Source: Nocardia sp. MH4
GTDB taxonomy: Bacteria; Actinomycetota; Actinomycetes; Mycobacteriales; Mycobacteriaceae
Assembly: GCF_019266065.1 (NCBI RefSeq)
Contig: NZ_LPNR01000103.1
Location: 45,291-109,290 of the forward strand
Reading direction: 5' to 3'
DNA length: 64,000 nucleotides
The notes under the pieces were generated by a model that was given only the letters and a program-made list of their open reading frames with translations, was not told where the DNA came from and did no database searches. Positions 35,667 through 44,083 of this stretch are shown here, one piece after another (position 1 is the stretch's first letter; each line of letters starts with the position of its first letter). The translations under genes were made by a program, and so were the position numbers.

Positions 35667-35682
35667 ATACGGGAGGGGGTAT
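35667..35682. promoter_or_regulatory. CstR-type operator at the MMPL gene
   Basis: ATACGGGAGGGGGTAT: same AT ends and G-tract as the two other operators, with the left CCC replaced by GGG. It overlaps the MMPL ribosome site, so bound repressor would block the gene directly. Confidence 0.6.
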
Positions 35683-35799
35683 ATTTTCGGGCGGGATCCG
35701 CCCCTGGGGAGTGGGGAATCGACAGTGAGGGCGTCAGGGCGAGCGGTGCCGCCGGTTGTCACTCGACCCGGTGGCTCATCGCGCGCCCGGCTCGGGTGG

Positions 35800-35970
35800 T
35801 CAGCGGCCCAGGATGCGGCCGAAGATTCCGCGGTTACCGGCGCGGTCGGCGTGTGTCTCGCAGGTGCACCGGCGCGATGCGGGCACCGAATTCATCACGC
35901 TGGCGACATGCGATCCGCAGCCGCCCCATGTGGTCTTCTTGCAGGTCGAACAGGTGACCGGGTAGCACAT
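35800..35970 (-). CDS. 56-residue six-Cys protein (MCYPVTC family)
   Basis: Starts MCYPVTCSTCKKTTWGGCGS then HVASVMNSVPASRRCTC. Six Cys in CxxxxCxxC, a single Cys and a CxC pair suggest a zinc ribbon or a thiol-rich redox protein. I recall similar small proteins being widespread in actinobacteria without known function. ATG 35970 follows GAGGAGGAGCTC, far better than an upstream ATG at 36003. The tail GNRGIFGRILGR is basic. It is divergent from the CstB-like gene, with two tandem CstR operators between them, so it is probably induced by reactive sulfur. Confidence 0.75.
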   Translation of the reverse strand: MCYPVTCSTCKKTTWGGCGSHVASVMNSVPASRRCTCETHADRAGNRGIFGRILGR

Positions 35971-36007
35971 GAGCTCCTCCTCGGAGATGTAGAGATCTGA
36001 CATCAAG

Positions 36008-36043
36008 ATACCCCGGGGGGTACTTGCATACCCTAGGGGGTAT
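36008..36043. promoter_or_regulatory. tandem CstR operators in the divergent promoter
   Basis: ATACCCCGGGGGGTAC (36008-36023) and ATACCCTAGGGGGTAT (36028-36043), 20 bp apart centre to centre. They lie between the six-Cys protein gene (minus) and the persulfide dioxygenase gene (plus), and can control both. Confidence 0.8.
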
Positions 36044-36101
36044 GTGGCAATCTGTCCACAGCGGCAGCGAGAACGTGTCGTCGCGGAATGGAGGAAGCGT
36101 G

Positions 36102-37487
36102 ATGATTCTCGAGCAGTACTACCTCGAATGCCTGTCCCATGCCTCGTACCTGATCGGCGACGAGAGCTCCGGACGGGCCGTCGTTGTCGATCCGCGGCGC
36201 GACGTCACCGAGTATCTCGACGACGCGCGGCGATTCGGGCTGACGATCGAAGGCGTGATCAACACGCATTTCCACGCGGACTTCGTCTCCGGGCACCTCG
36301 AGCTGCTCGACGCGACCGGTGCGTGGATCGGATTCGGTGCCGCGGCCGAGACCGCCTACCCGATTCGCCGGCTCGCGCACGGCGAACGCGTCTCGCTGGG
36401 CGAGGTCGAGTTGGAGGTGTTGTCCACTCCCGGGCACACCTGGGAATCGATCAGCCTGCTGGTGCGTGAAAACCCGACGGCCCGGCCGACGGCGGTGCTG
36501 ACCGGTGACTCGCTCTTCATCGGGGACGTGGGCCGACCCGACCTGGTCAACCTCGGTGACGGCTCCACCGCCGACCTCGCCAGGGCGATGTACCGCACCA
36601 TCCACGAAACACTGCTGACGCTGCCGGATTCGGTGATCGTCATGCCCGCACACGGCGCGGGTTCCTCGTGCGGAAAGAACCTCTCCGCAGAGCTGACCTC
36701 GACGATCGGGGAGCAGCGTAGAACCAATCCGTCGGTGCAGCCGATGAGTGAGGAATCCTTCGTCGCTTTGATCACCCACGGTCAGCCGGCCGTCCCGGAG
36801 TACTTCCATGTCGACGCCGCCCTCAACAAGGGCAACCGTGCCGTGCTGGATCCGAGCCGCGCCGTTCCGTCCTTCACCGCGCGACAGGTTCGCGACGAAT
36901 TGGCTTCCGGCACGATCGTTCTCGATGCCCGCACCCCGGAGGACTTCGCTGCCGGGCACCTGCGCGGATCGGTGAACGTCGGTTTCGACGGCCGCTTCGC
37001 CGAAACCGGCGGCATGGTGGCCGAGATCGGCGACCGGATCGTGCTGATCGCCTATCCCGGCGAAGAACAGAACGCGGCGCTGCGACTGGCGCGCATCGGG
37101 TCCGACGAGGCGGTCGGGTACTTCACAGTCGACCACGGCGGAGTCTTCCCGGCTGAACTGACGGATCTCGTGCAAGCCGCACCGAGGACAACCGTCGAGC
37201 AGCTGCGACAGCTACTCGACGCCGACCGGGTCGCCCTCGTCGATGTCCGCAACCCCGGCGAGCGGGAGTTCGGCTACATTCCCGAAGCGACCTCGATCCC
37301 GTTGGCGCAGTTGCGGTCCAGGATCGGGGAGCTGCCCACGGGTGTGCCGATCGTGGTGCACTGCGCGGGTGGCTGGCGCTCGAGCGTTGCCGCGTCGCTG
37401 CTCCGTTCGCTGGGCGTCGAACAGGTCAGCGACCTGGTCGGCGGCTACAACGCGTGGATCGACCACCGGGCAGCGGCGACGGCCTGA
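36102..37487 (+). CDS. cstB: CstB-like persulfide dioxygenase-rhodanese
   Basis: 461 residues from ATG 36102, preceded by GGAGGAAGC. N-terminal metallo-beta-lactamase fold of the ETHE1/persulfide dioxygenase type: INTHFHADFVSGHLELL (~53-69), LSTPGHTWES, VLTGDSLFIGDVGRPDL, VMPAHGAGSSCG. Then a first rhodanese-like domain (VLDARTPEDFAAGHLRGSVNV) whose active-site loop VLIAYPGEEQNAAL lacks Cys, and a second (ALVDVRNPGEREFGYIP) with active-site Cys in VVHCAGGWRSS. The PDO, pseudo-rhodanese, rhodanese order and length are those of Staphylococcus aureus CstB, which converts persulfides to thiosulfate. Two CstR operators lie directly upstream. Confidence 0.9.
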   Translation: MILEQYYLECLSHASYLIGDESSGRAVVVDPRRDVTEYLDDARRFGLTIEGVINTHFHADFVSGHLELLDATGAWIGFGAAAETAYPIRRLAHGERVSLGEVELEVLSTPGHTWESISLLVRENPTARPTAVLTGDSLFIGDVGRPDLVNLGDGSTADLARAMYRTIHETLLTLPDSVIVMPAHGAGSSCGKNLSAELTSTIGEQRRTNPSVQPMSEESFVALITHGQPAVPEYFHVDAALNKGNRAVLDPSRAVPSFTARQVRDELASGTIVLDARTPEDFAAGHLRGSVNVGFDGRFAETGGMVAEIGDRIVLIAYPGEEQNAALRLARIGSDEAVGYFTVDHGGVFPAELTDLVQAAPRTTVEQLRQLLDADRVALVDVRNPGEREFGYIPEATSIPLAQLRSRIGELPTGVPIVVHCAGGWRSSVAASLLRSLGVEQVSDLVGGYNAWIDHRAAATA

Positions 37488-37575
37488 CATCGGCATCGCC
37501 GTCGGCCGATGGTTCGGACCGGCGGCGGGAGAACGCCGAGGTGGCGAGCGGCCTCGAGAAACACCGCGGGTTCCG

Positions 37576-37740
37576 TCATGCCCATTCAGACGGCCGCTTC
37601 GGACCTCCTCCGGCCGAGCTCATCACCTCGTTCCACCATCCCTGGAGCGGACTCGGTTCCGGCCAGCGCACCGTCGTCGCTGATTCGGCGCCGTCGTCGA
37701 GCGGCAGGGGAGCGGGGTCTTCGCCACGGGCGAGCGACAT
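37576..37740 (-). CDS. 54-residue hypothetical protein, putative DosR target
   Basis: Starts MSLARGEDPAPLPLDDGAES, with PSPLQGWWNEVMSSAGGG near the end. ATG 37740 is preceded by AGGAGGTACCC, a near-perfect ribosome site, and codon third positions are GC-rich. No family recognised. It is convergent with the CstB-like gene. Two DosR-like elements (37803-37839) lie 63-100 bp upstream, so it looks like a small member of the DosR regulon. Confidence 0.55.
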   Translation of the reverse strand: MSLARGEDPAPLPLDDGAESATTVRWPEPSPLQGWWNEVMSSAGGGPKRPSEWA

Positions 37741-38135
37741 GGGTACCTCCTGGTGGGACTCGGCCGGTGTCACAGTCTGGAATGTCGGGGGGAGCGGCGA
37801 GAAGTGCCGGAAGTCCGTGTCTGCCGGGCCGCACGGCTCTTCATGTACTCGAGGCGCGCCTGACACCGCTCGGCCGGACCGGCGCGATGATGTCGCACCG
37901 ATGGTGTCGGAGCCGGTGCCAGGGCCGAATCGACGACGAGCCACCAGGCGGAGAAGAACGCGAGTCGCCACCCGGAGCGAGCGAGGACCGGCAGCGGCAC
38001 TGCCTGCTGTCGGTCGGGGGAGTGACGAAAGACCTCCGAATCTGTGCCCAATGCGCTGAGTCGGCCGGTATTGGGGCCCTGCCCGCGCGCGCCCGGGTCG
38101 GCGAGTCTGATCAGGTGAGACAGAAGGAGAACGCC
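37741..38135. promoter_or_regulatory. intergenic region with DosR-like boxes at 37803-37839
   Basis: On the minus strand GGACTTCCGGCACT (37803-37816) and GAGCCGTGCGGCCC (37826-37839) have centres 23 bp apart and point to the 54-residue gene. On the plus strand GGTATTGGGGCCCT (38067-38080) is a weaker element 56 bp before the hibernation-factor gene. No other gene seen here. Confidence 0.5.
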
Positions 38136-38942
38136 ATGCTGCAGAGCACGGAATCGCCGGAGGCGACTGTGCGGATCTCGTTGGGGCGGCACGTGTCCGC
38201 CGCGGCGACGGAGTACGCGCGCGAGAAGATCGGCTGCGCATTGCGGTCAGCGTCGGAACCGGTGCTGTCGGTGCGGGTTCGGCTCGTGGGTCACGCGGAC
38301 CCGGCGGTCGTGGAGCCGATCATGGCGCAAGCGAATGTGAACATGGCCGGAGTCGCGGTGCGCGCGCAGGTGACGGCCGCGACCACCCGCGAAGCCATCG
38401 ATGCGCTGGCGGATCGGTTGCGTGTTCGGCTGGAGCGCTTGTCGCGGCGCTGGGAAGCGCAGCGTGGTGGTGATCGCCTGCCCGCGGACACGACGGGCTG
38501 GCATCACGGGGCCGCCCCTCGGCAACGCCTGCCCTACTTTCCGCGCCCCATCGAGGAGCGTGAGATTCTGCGCCGCAAGTCGTTCGCCCTCGCGGCGGAG
38601 ACCTGTGACGAGGCGGCGTTCGATATGGCGTTGCTGGACTACGACTTCCACCTGTTCACCGAATCCGGAAGCGGCCTCGACAGCGTCCTGTACCGGTCGG
38701 GTCCCACGGGGCTTCGCCTGGCGCAGCTCGACCCACGGCCTGACCTGGTGATCGGGGGCAGAGAAGCCGTCTCGATCAGTTCCGCGCGCCCACCCGAGCT
38801 CGGTGTCGACGCCGCCGTCGACCGGTTGGAGGTGACGGGATGGCCGTTCGTGTTCTTCCGTGACCCGGAGCGGGGTCGCGGCCGAGTGCTGTATCACCGC
38901 TACGACGGGCACTACGGCCTCCTCACCCCCGCGGCGGTGTAG
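38136..38942 (+). CDS. Rv0079-like dormancy-associated ribosome hibernation factor
   Basis: 268 residues from ATG 38136 (AAGGAGAACGCC upstream). N-terminal HPF/S30AE-like fold: VRISLGRHVSAAATEYAREKI, LSVRVRLVGHADPAVVEP, VNMAGVAVRAQVTAAT. Two C-terminal S30AE_C-type repeats: DMALLDYDFHLFTESGSGLDSVLYRSG and AAVDRLEVTGWPFVFFRDPERGRGRVLYHRYDG. The latter closely match M. tuberculosis Rv0079, a DosR-regulon protein that binds the 30S subunit and inhibits translation. Expected to stabilise idle ribosomes in hypoxia. Confidence 0.88.
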   Translation: MLQSTESPEATVRISLGRHVSAAATEYAREKIGCALRSASEPVLSVRVRLVGHADPAVVEPIMAQANVNMAGVAVRAQVTAATTREAIDALADRLRVRLERLSRRWEAQRGGDRLPADTTGWHHGAAPRQRLPYFPRPIEEREILRRKSFALAAETCDEAAFDMALLDYDFHLFTESGSGLDSVLYRSGPTGLRLAQLDPRPDLVIGGREAVSISSARPPELGVDAAVDRLEVTGWPFVFFRDPERGRGRVLYHRYDGHYGLLTPAAV

Positions 38943-39104
38943 ATGCGCATCGTCGACGTGGTGGTGGGTTTTCCGGCGCTGTTTCCGATCGGCCTGGTGC
39001 TTCTCGCGCCGGACGGCACCGGCGACCGGGCACAGTCGTCGACACCGTTTCGCCGCCGATCTGCTCAGTGGGCGGCGGCGGAACCGGCCGTACGGAGGCA
39101 CTGA
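38943..39104 (+). CDS. possible 53-residue protein
   Basis: ATG immediately after the stop of the hibernation-factor gene (TAG-ATG), reading MRIVDVVVGFPALFPIGLVL with a hydrophobic N-terminal half and an Arg/Ala-rich tail. No separate ribosome site, so it would depend on translational re-initiation. It fills the gap exactly up to the ribosome site of the next gene. No family recognised; may be chance. Confidence 0.3.
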   Translation: MRIVDVVVGFPALFPIGLVLLAPDGTGDRAQSSTPFRRRSAQWAAAEPAVRRH

Positions 39105-39106
39105 GG

Positions 39107-40118
39107 ATGCCGATCGAACCGGACCCGATCGTCGCACGACTGCTCCGCTCCGGGGAGCCGTCCATCCGCTGGCGGACGCTCGTCGGTGTGGTCGGATTGC
39201 CGTCTCGGGATCCCGCGGTCCTCGCGGCGGTGGCTGCGGTACCCGGCAGCGAGCGCGTGGGGCGTCTGCTCTCCGAACGGCTCGCCGACGGCACCCTGCC
39301 CTTCCACCCTTACAGCGCCAAATGGCGGGGGGCGCATTGGGTGCTGGTCGCCTTGGCCGAGCTCGGGTACCCGTCGGGTGACGACGCCTTGGTGCCGCTG
39401 CGCGAGCAAGCCTTGGACTGGGTGTTGTCGGCGGAATACGAGCGGCGTCATATGGGCCGGGTTCGGGGACAGAAGCTGCCGACGTTGCACGCGTCGATCG
39501 AGGGCAACCTGATCTGGGCGCTGCTGCGGTTGGGGCTGGCCGACGAGCGGGTCGATCGCCTGGCCGCCCGTCTGCTCCGTGCTCAATGGCCCGACGGCGG
39601 CTGGAACTGCGATCGGCGAGCGGACCGGTCGCGTGTCGTCCTTCGGGGAGAGCCTCGTCCCGCTGCGGGCACTGAATGCCTATGCCCGCACCACTCGAGA
39701 TTGCGAGGCTCGTGAGGCCGTCCTGCGCGCCTCCGAGCTGTTCCTCGGCCGTCGACTGTTCCGCCGCCGCACCGACGGCTCGATCATCGATCGGTCCTTT
39801 CTCGAGCTGCACTTCCCGTGCTATTGGCACTACGACATCCTGTTCGCGTTGACAGTGCTGGCCGAGGCCGAGTTGATCGATGACCCACGCTGCGCCGAGG
39901 CTCTGGACGCGGTCGAGGCGAAGCGCTTGCCCGACGGCGGTTTTCCCGCGGAGGCCAAGTTCTATCGCGTCAGCTCCGCGCACCCCGGCGGTGGGTCGTC
40001 CCTGGTCAGCTGGGGACCTACCAGTCACCGGTTGCCGAACGAATGGGTGAGCTGCGCGGCGCTCACCGCGCTGACTGCGGCCGGGCGTCGCGGCGGGGAG
40101 CGCGGTCGGTCCTCGTGA
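39107..40118 (+). pseudogene. terpenoid cyclase/prenyltransferase-fold protein, frameshifted
   Basis: An alpha-alpha toroid protein interrupted by one frameshift. First part 39107 to ~39620 (start MPIEPDPIVARLL, GGAGG upstream): RWRTLVGVVGLP, FHPYSAKWRGAHWVLVALAELGYP, QWPDGGWNCDRRA. Second part, in another frame from ~39620 to 40118: VSSFGESLVPLRALNAYART, FPCYWHYDILFALTVLAEA, LPDGGFPAEAKF. The QWPDGGWNCD and LPDGGFPAE motifs are the QW-like repeats of squalene-cyclase-fold proteins. Joined, the product would be ~335 residues. The break is a single-base slip or a sequencing error. Its end overlaps the convergent monooxygenase gene by 56 bp. Confidence 0.7.
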
Positions 40119-41688
40119 GCTCACGGTTATCCATATTGTCCGTGACCATGATCTCGGGAACCGCCGATGGAGTCCGATGCGTGGTAACGGCCGAATCCAT
40201 GTTCTGTCGGCTGAATTTCAAGGCCGGGTCGTCGACCGGGCCGTTGCGCAGGCGTGCGAGGTCGGAGGCGTAGGTCATCGTCACGGTCCATGGGCCGGAG
40301 GTGCCCTGTTTGGGGAGCGCGTCCGCCGCCCGGCGCACGTAGCCGGCATGGAAGTCGAGCATCGGCCGATGCTCGACCGACCTGTCGGCGACCGGTTCCA
40401 CGGTGTCGTAGCCGCGCTCGTCGAGCAGTCGCAGCAAGCGACACAGGTGTTCGCACACCAGATCCAGCTTCAGCGTCCACGACGAATTGGTGTAGCCGAT
40501 CGCGTAGGCGAAGTTCGGTACGCCGCTGAGCATCATTCCCTTGAACGCCATGGTCCGGCCGACGTCGATGGGCGCACCGTCCTTACTCAGCTGGATGCCA
40601 CCGAAGGGAAGCAAGCGCAGACCGGTCGCGGTGACGACGATGTCGGCGTCGATCCGCCTGCCGGAGGTCAACGCGATGCCGTGCTCGAGGAAGCGGTCGA
40701 TGTGGTCGGTGACCACTTCGGCTCTCCCCTCACGGATGGCCCTGAACAGGTCGCCGTCCCGGACCGCGCACAGCCGTTCGTCCCAGGGGTCGTAGCGGGG
40801 GTTGAAGTGGACGTCGACCTCGTACCCGCGCGGCAACAGCGCCTTGTTCACCGCGCGGATCATCCGGCGGGTCACTGTCGGATGCCGTTTGCTCAACTCC
40901 CAGAGGAATCGCTGGCGGGCGATGTTGAGCCGCCGGGCGACGCGGTACGCCGTAGTCCCGGGTAGCACCGTCCGCAGCGCGACCGCCAGATAGTCGGTAC
41001 CGGGCAGCGGTAGGACATAGCTCGGTGATCGTTGCAGCATGATGACCCGGGCCGCGGTCGCGGCCATCGCAGGCACCAGGGTGACCGCGGTCGCGCCGCT
41101 GCCGATCACCACCACCCGGCGATCTCGGTAGTCCAGGTCCTCGGGCCAGAACTGCGGGTGGACGATCTGCCCCGCGAAGTTCTCCTGACCGTCGAAATGG
41201 GGCGCGTGCGCCTGCTCGTAGGAGTAGTAGCCCGCCGCGCTGAACAGGAATCGGCAGGTCATTGTGACGATGCGGTCGTTCGCCACCTGCACGCGCACCG
41301 TCCAACGGGCCTGTTCGGTCGAGAAGTCCGCGCTGAGCACCTTGTGCCCGAACCGGATGTTCGGCGCCAGTTCGTCGTCGTCGACGGCCTCGGCCAGGTA
41401 GTCGAGGATGTCCGCGCCGTCCGCGATCGCCGAATCGTGGGCCCATGGCTTGAATGCGTAGGCGTAGGTCTGCAGGTCGGAATCCGATCGGATGCCGGGG
41501 TAGCGGAACAGGTCCCAGGTGCCACCGATCCTGTCCCGCGCGTCCAGCAGCAGGAAGGACCTGCCCGGCAGCTGCGTCTTCAAGTAATGGCCCATGGCGA
41601 TGCCGGAGAGTCCGGCGCCGACCACGAGCACGTCGAGATCCACCGCCGAATCATGCTGGGGATGTGAAAGTTCCGGCTCACTGGACAT
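40063..41688 (-). CDS. flavin-containing monooxygenase (Baeyer-Villiger type)
   Basis: 541 residues from ATG 41688 (AGGAG 9 bases upstream). FAD loop DVLVVGAGLSGIAMGHYL, FMO-like block GGTWDLFRYPGIRSDSD, FSAAGYYSYEQAHAPHFDG, NADPH loop VVVIGSGATAVTLVPAM, and ATG near IVVTATGLRLLPFG. It belongs to the class B monooxygenases acting on ketones or lipophilic amines. It is preceded on the same strand by the AurF-like gene 97 bp upstream, suggesting a shared pathway of oxygen-dependent tailoring. Confidence 0.92.
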   Translation of the reverse strand: MSSEPELSHPQHDSAVDLDVLVVGAGLSGIAMGHYLKTQLPGRSFLLLDARDRIGGTWDLFRYPGIRSDSDLQTYAYAFKPWAHDSAIADGADILDYLAEAVDDDELAPNIRFGHKVLSADFSTEQARWTVRVQVANDRIVTMTCRFLFSAAGYYSYEQAHAPHFDGQENFAGQIVHPQFWPEDLDYRDRRVVVIGSGATAVTLVPAMAATAARVIMLQRSPSYVLPLPGTDYLAVALRTVLPGTTAYRVARRLNIARQRFLWELSKRHPTVTRRMIRAVNKALLPRGYEVDVHFNPRYDPWDERLCAVRDGDLFRAIREGRAEVVTDHIDRFLEHGIALTSGRRIDADIVVTATGLRLLPFGGIQLSKDGAPIDVGRTMAFKGMMLSGVPNFAYAIGYTNSSWTLKLDLVCEHLCRLLRLLDERGYDTVEPVADRSVEHRPMLDFHAGYVRRAADALPKQGTSGPWTVTMTYASDLARLRNGPVDDPALKFSRQNMDSAVTTHRTPSAVPEIMVTDNMDNRELTRTDRAPRRDARPQSAR

Positions 41689-41785
41689 GATGTGTGACTC
41701 CTGTCGAGGTTGATGTGTGATGATGGCGCACGGCCGGGTCGCGCCCACGCGGTGCGAAGCAACGGCTGGGTGACCGGGTCGCGCC

Positions 41786-42748
41786 TCAGGCGGCCGAACG
41801 GCGCGCGGGTTCGCTGCGGTACCGCGATGCCGGACCGTCGATGCCGAGCAACCGCCACACCTGCCGGGCGAGGGGGTTCATCAGCCCGGCGTCCGTCGCC
41901 AGGGCGCGGACATCGGCGAAGACGTCCCGCAATTGCCGGGTGGAATCCGCGTTGTTCCAGAACGCCTCGCGGATCACGCTTTTCGGGATGCCGAGCTCAT
42001 CGGTCATCTCCTTCGGCGGGATCACGATGACGTCACACAACACCCGCATGATGAGGGGAAATGCCAGCGACAGCAGCAGCCGGCGGACGGGCCGGTAGGT
42101 GGTGACGGTCTCGCGCAGGTAGCGATGCGCGAACGAGATATGGCGCGCTTCCTCGGCGACGTGAATCTGCATGATCCGCTCGATCAGTGGATGCAGCTCG
42201 ACATCGGACCTCAGGTACGCCTTCTGGATGTGGTCGATCGGTTCCTCGCCGGCCAGCACTCCGGCCCAGAACAGTGCCGGGGTGAACTGCCCGGCAAGCG
42301 AGATGAACGGCCCCGCCCGACGGAACAGTCGACGCGCCCCGGGAACATCGGCCCCCGAGCGGTTGACGAACTCCTGGAACATCTGCGTGTGATGGCACTC
42401 CTCGGTCGCCTCATGCGTGATGTAGCGAAACTCCGGTCTGCCGTTGGGGAGGGTGATCGCGAACGCCATGATCCCGCCGATCAGGATCTCCTCGAACGTG
42501 CGTCCGACCTTGCAGACATTGGCCTGGCGCCAGATGCCGATCGCGATCTGCCGTTCGACGGGAAGGGCCCGGTACCAGGGGTGCCTGCCGAGGGGATCCA
42601 CGTCGGGCAGCACCCAGCGTGGGTCGTTCCAGCGGATCTCGTAGTCGGGGTTGTCCCAGGCGATGTCGGTGAAGGCGTCGAAGTGCACGGTGACCGATGC
42701 TTCGGACAGGGTCTTCATGGTTTCGTCGAAGGTCTGCTCGCTGGTCAT
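41786..42748 (-). CDS. AurF-like diiron oxygenase
   Basis: 320 residues from ATG 42748, with GGGAG 4 bases upstream (an in-frame start at 42805 is unlikely). Ferritin-like helices with diiron ligands: GRTFEEILIGGIMAF, ITHEATEECHHTQMFQEFV, IMQIHVAEEARHISFAHRYL. The EExxH pairs match the AurF/p-aminobenzoate N-oxygenase family, which oxidises amines or aliphatic carbons. Together with the downstream monooxygenase it may tailor a lipid or amine. Its promoter side faces the DosR-like boxes at 42848-42885, about 100 bp upstream. Confidence 0.85.
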   Translation of the reverse strand: MTSEQTFDETMKTLSEASVTVHFDAFTDIAWDNPDYEIRWNDPRWVLPDVDPLGRHPWYRALPVERQIAIGIWRQANVCKVGRTFEEILIGGIMAFAITLPNGRPEFRYITHEATEECHHTQMFQEFVNRSGADVPGARRLFRRAGPFISLAGQFTPALFWAGVLAGEEPIDHIQKAYLRSDVELHPLIERIMQIHVAEEARHISFAHRYLRETVTTYRPVRRLLLSLAFPLIMRVLCDVIVIPPKEMTDELGIPKSVIREAFWNNADSTRQLRDVFADVRALATDAGLMNPLARQVWRLLGIDGPASRYRSEPARRSAA

Positions 42749-43054
42749 TGCACTCCCAGGGCTCGGCGGCCGACGGCCGCAAATAGGTGTAACTGAGAGT
42801 TGCATGTTTCTCTGGTTGTGCCAACGCGCCGAAAGGCAACACCATCAAGGGCTTCGGTCCTACGTGCGAGGGGTCTTTCGGCCCTGGGTGGTGTTCGCTG
42901 CGGGAGTGGAACCCCAGGTGTCCGGCGCGGTCCTGGCGTGATTCTCGGCGGTCCGGGTATCGGCCCGAAGTCATCTCAGACGATGCCTTCGTGCTCTAAC
43001 CTCGCTCGGAGCGCGGTGGCACGGTGGGAGAGGCAGACGAAAGGACGACGCCCC
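42749..43054. promoter_or_regulatory. divergent promoter with paired DosR-like boxes at 42848-42885
   Basis: AGGGCTTCGGTCCT (42848-42861; reverse reads AGGACCGAAGCCCT) and GGGTCTTTCGGCCCT (42871-42885), centres 23.5 bp apart. The second closely matches boxes of M. tuberculosis DosR targets. They lie between the AurF-like gene (minus) and the Acg-like gene (plus, ~170 bp downstream). No gene within the region. Confidence 0.7.
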
Positions 43055-43960
43055 ATGGACCCCGCAATGCCCGACCGCCGCACCGTCACAGCGGCACTGA
43101 CGCTCGCTGGGCGTGCGCCGTCCCGGCGCAACACCCAGCCGTGGCGGTGGCGGGTGACCGATCGCGCTGTCCACCTGTACCTGGATCCGCGATATTCGCC
43201 GTTCGCGACAGACCGGGAATCGCGCGACGCGATGCTGGGCTGTGGCATCGCGCTGCACCATCTGAGCGTGGCCTTCGCCGCAGCCGGGTGGGCCACGGTC
43301 GTCCGCCGGCTGCCGGATGTTGCCCGACCCGGGCTTCTGGCGTCGCTTCGATGGGTACCGCATCGCGCCACGATGCTGGAGAAGTCGCTGCGCGAGGCGA
43401 TCACGGAGCGGCGCAGCGATCAACGCCCCTACCAGATGCGTCCGATACCAGCCGGGTACCTGAGCTTGTTCCGTGAGCGCGCGGCGGCGTCGGGTGGCGT
43501 CGTGCATCTCCTCTCCGACAGGGATCGCGAATGCCTCGCGGGCTCGCCTCGCCCGAAGGTGTTCTCGGCGAGCCGGTCTGCGCTCGCTGGGGAGCCTCCC
43601 GGAGGTGCGCCGCGATGGTCGCCGATCGAGGCCGGTTCCGCGGAGAGCACGGACGTTGCGGTCGTCGACTACGCCGAGCTCTTCGTGGCCGGCACACCGA
43701 CCGACGATGCGCTGTCGAGGCTGCGTGCCGGTGAGGCGGTCAGCGCTGTGCTGCTGACCGCCACCAATATCGGGCTGGCCACGTGCTTGCTCACAGAGCC
43801 GCTCGAGTCGCGACGGGACTTCCTCCGGACCGAGGCGCTGGGCGGCACGGCGTTTCCCCAAGCTCTCCTGCGCGTGGGATGGGCGCCGGATATCGGTGCG
43901 GCGCCGACCATGACTCCTCGTCGTCCGATCGAGGACCTGATGCTTCCCGAGTGCGGCTGA
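43055..43960 (+). CDS. Acg-family nitroreductase-like protein (Rv2032/Rv3131-like)
   Basis: 301 residues from ATG 43055. The N-terminus TVTAALTLAGRAPSRRNTQPWRWRV is the Acg signature, followed by DAMLGCGIALHHLSVAFAAAG, ITERRSDQRPYQMRPIP and LRAGEAVSAVLLTATNIGLATCLLTEPLE. The nitroreductase fold is complete at both ends, but the middle (residues ~165-210, around SPRPKVFSASRSALAGE) is shorter and less conserved than in the ~330-residue relatives, possibly from a small deletion or compensating frameshifts. Acg proteins bind FMN without clear reductase activity and are strongly DosR-induced. Two DosR-like boxes lie upstream. Confidence 0.88.
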   Translation: MDPAMPDRRTVTAALTLAGRAPSRRNTQPWRWRVTDRAVHLYLDPRYSPFATDRESRDAMLGCGIALHHLSVAFAAAGWATVVRRLPDVARPGLLASLRWVPHRATMLEKSLREAITERRSDQRPYQMRPIPAGYLSLFRERAAASGGVVHLLSDRDRECLAGSPRPKVFSASRSALAGEPPGGAPRWSPIEAGSAESTDVAVVDYAELFVAGTPTDDALSRLRAGEAVSAVLLTATNIGLATCLLTEPLESRRDFLRTEALGGTAFPQALLRVGWAPDIGAAPTMTPRRPIEDLMLPECG

Positions 43961-44083
43961 CACCGACGTCGGCGTGGTCGGCCCTCACTCGAAGCGCGGA
44001 GGAACGACGACGACCGAGGTCATCGGCAGATCGTCGGGATCGAGCAGAATATGGGCGGCGGCCTCTGCTCACGGGCGCAGGAC

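Noticed and set aside
38247..40124. 625-codon open frame on the minus strand
   Set aside because: Shadow of the hibernation factor and the cyclase-like gene; no motif. The plus-strand products are clearly recognisable.
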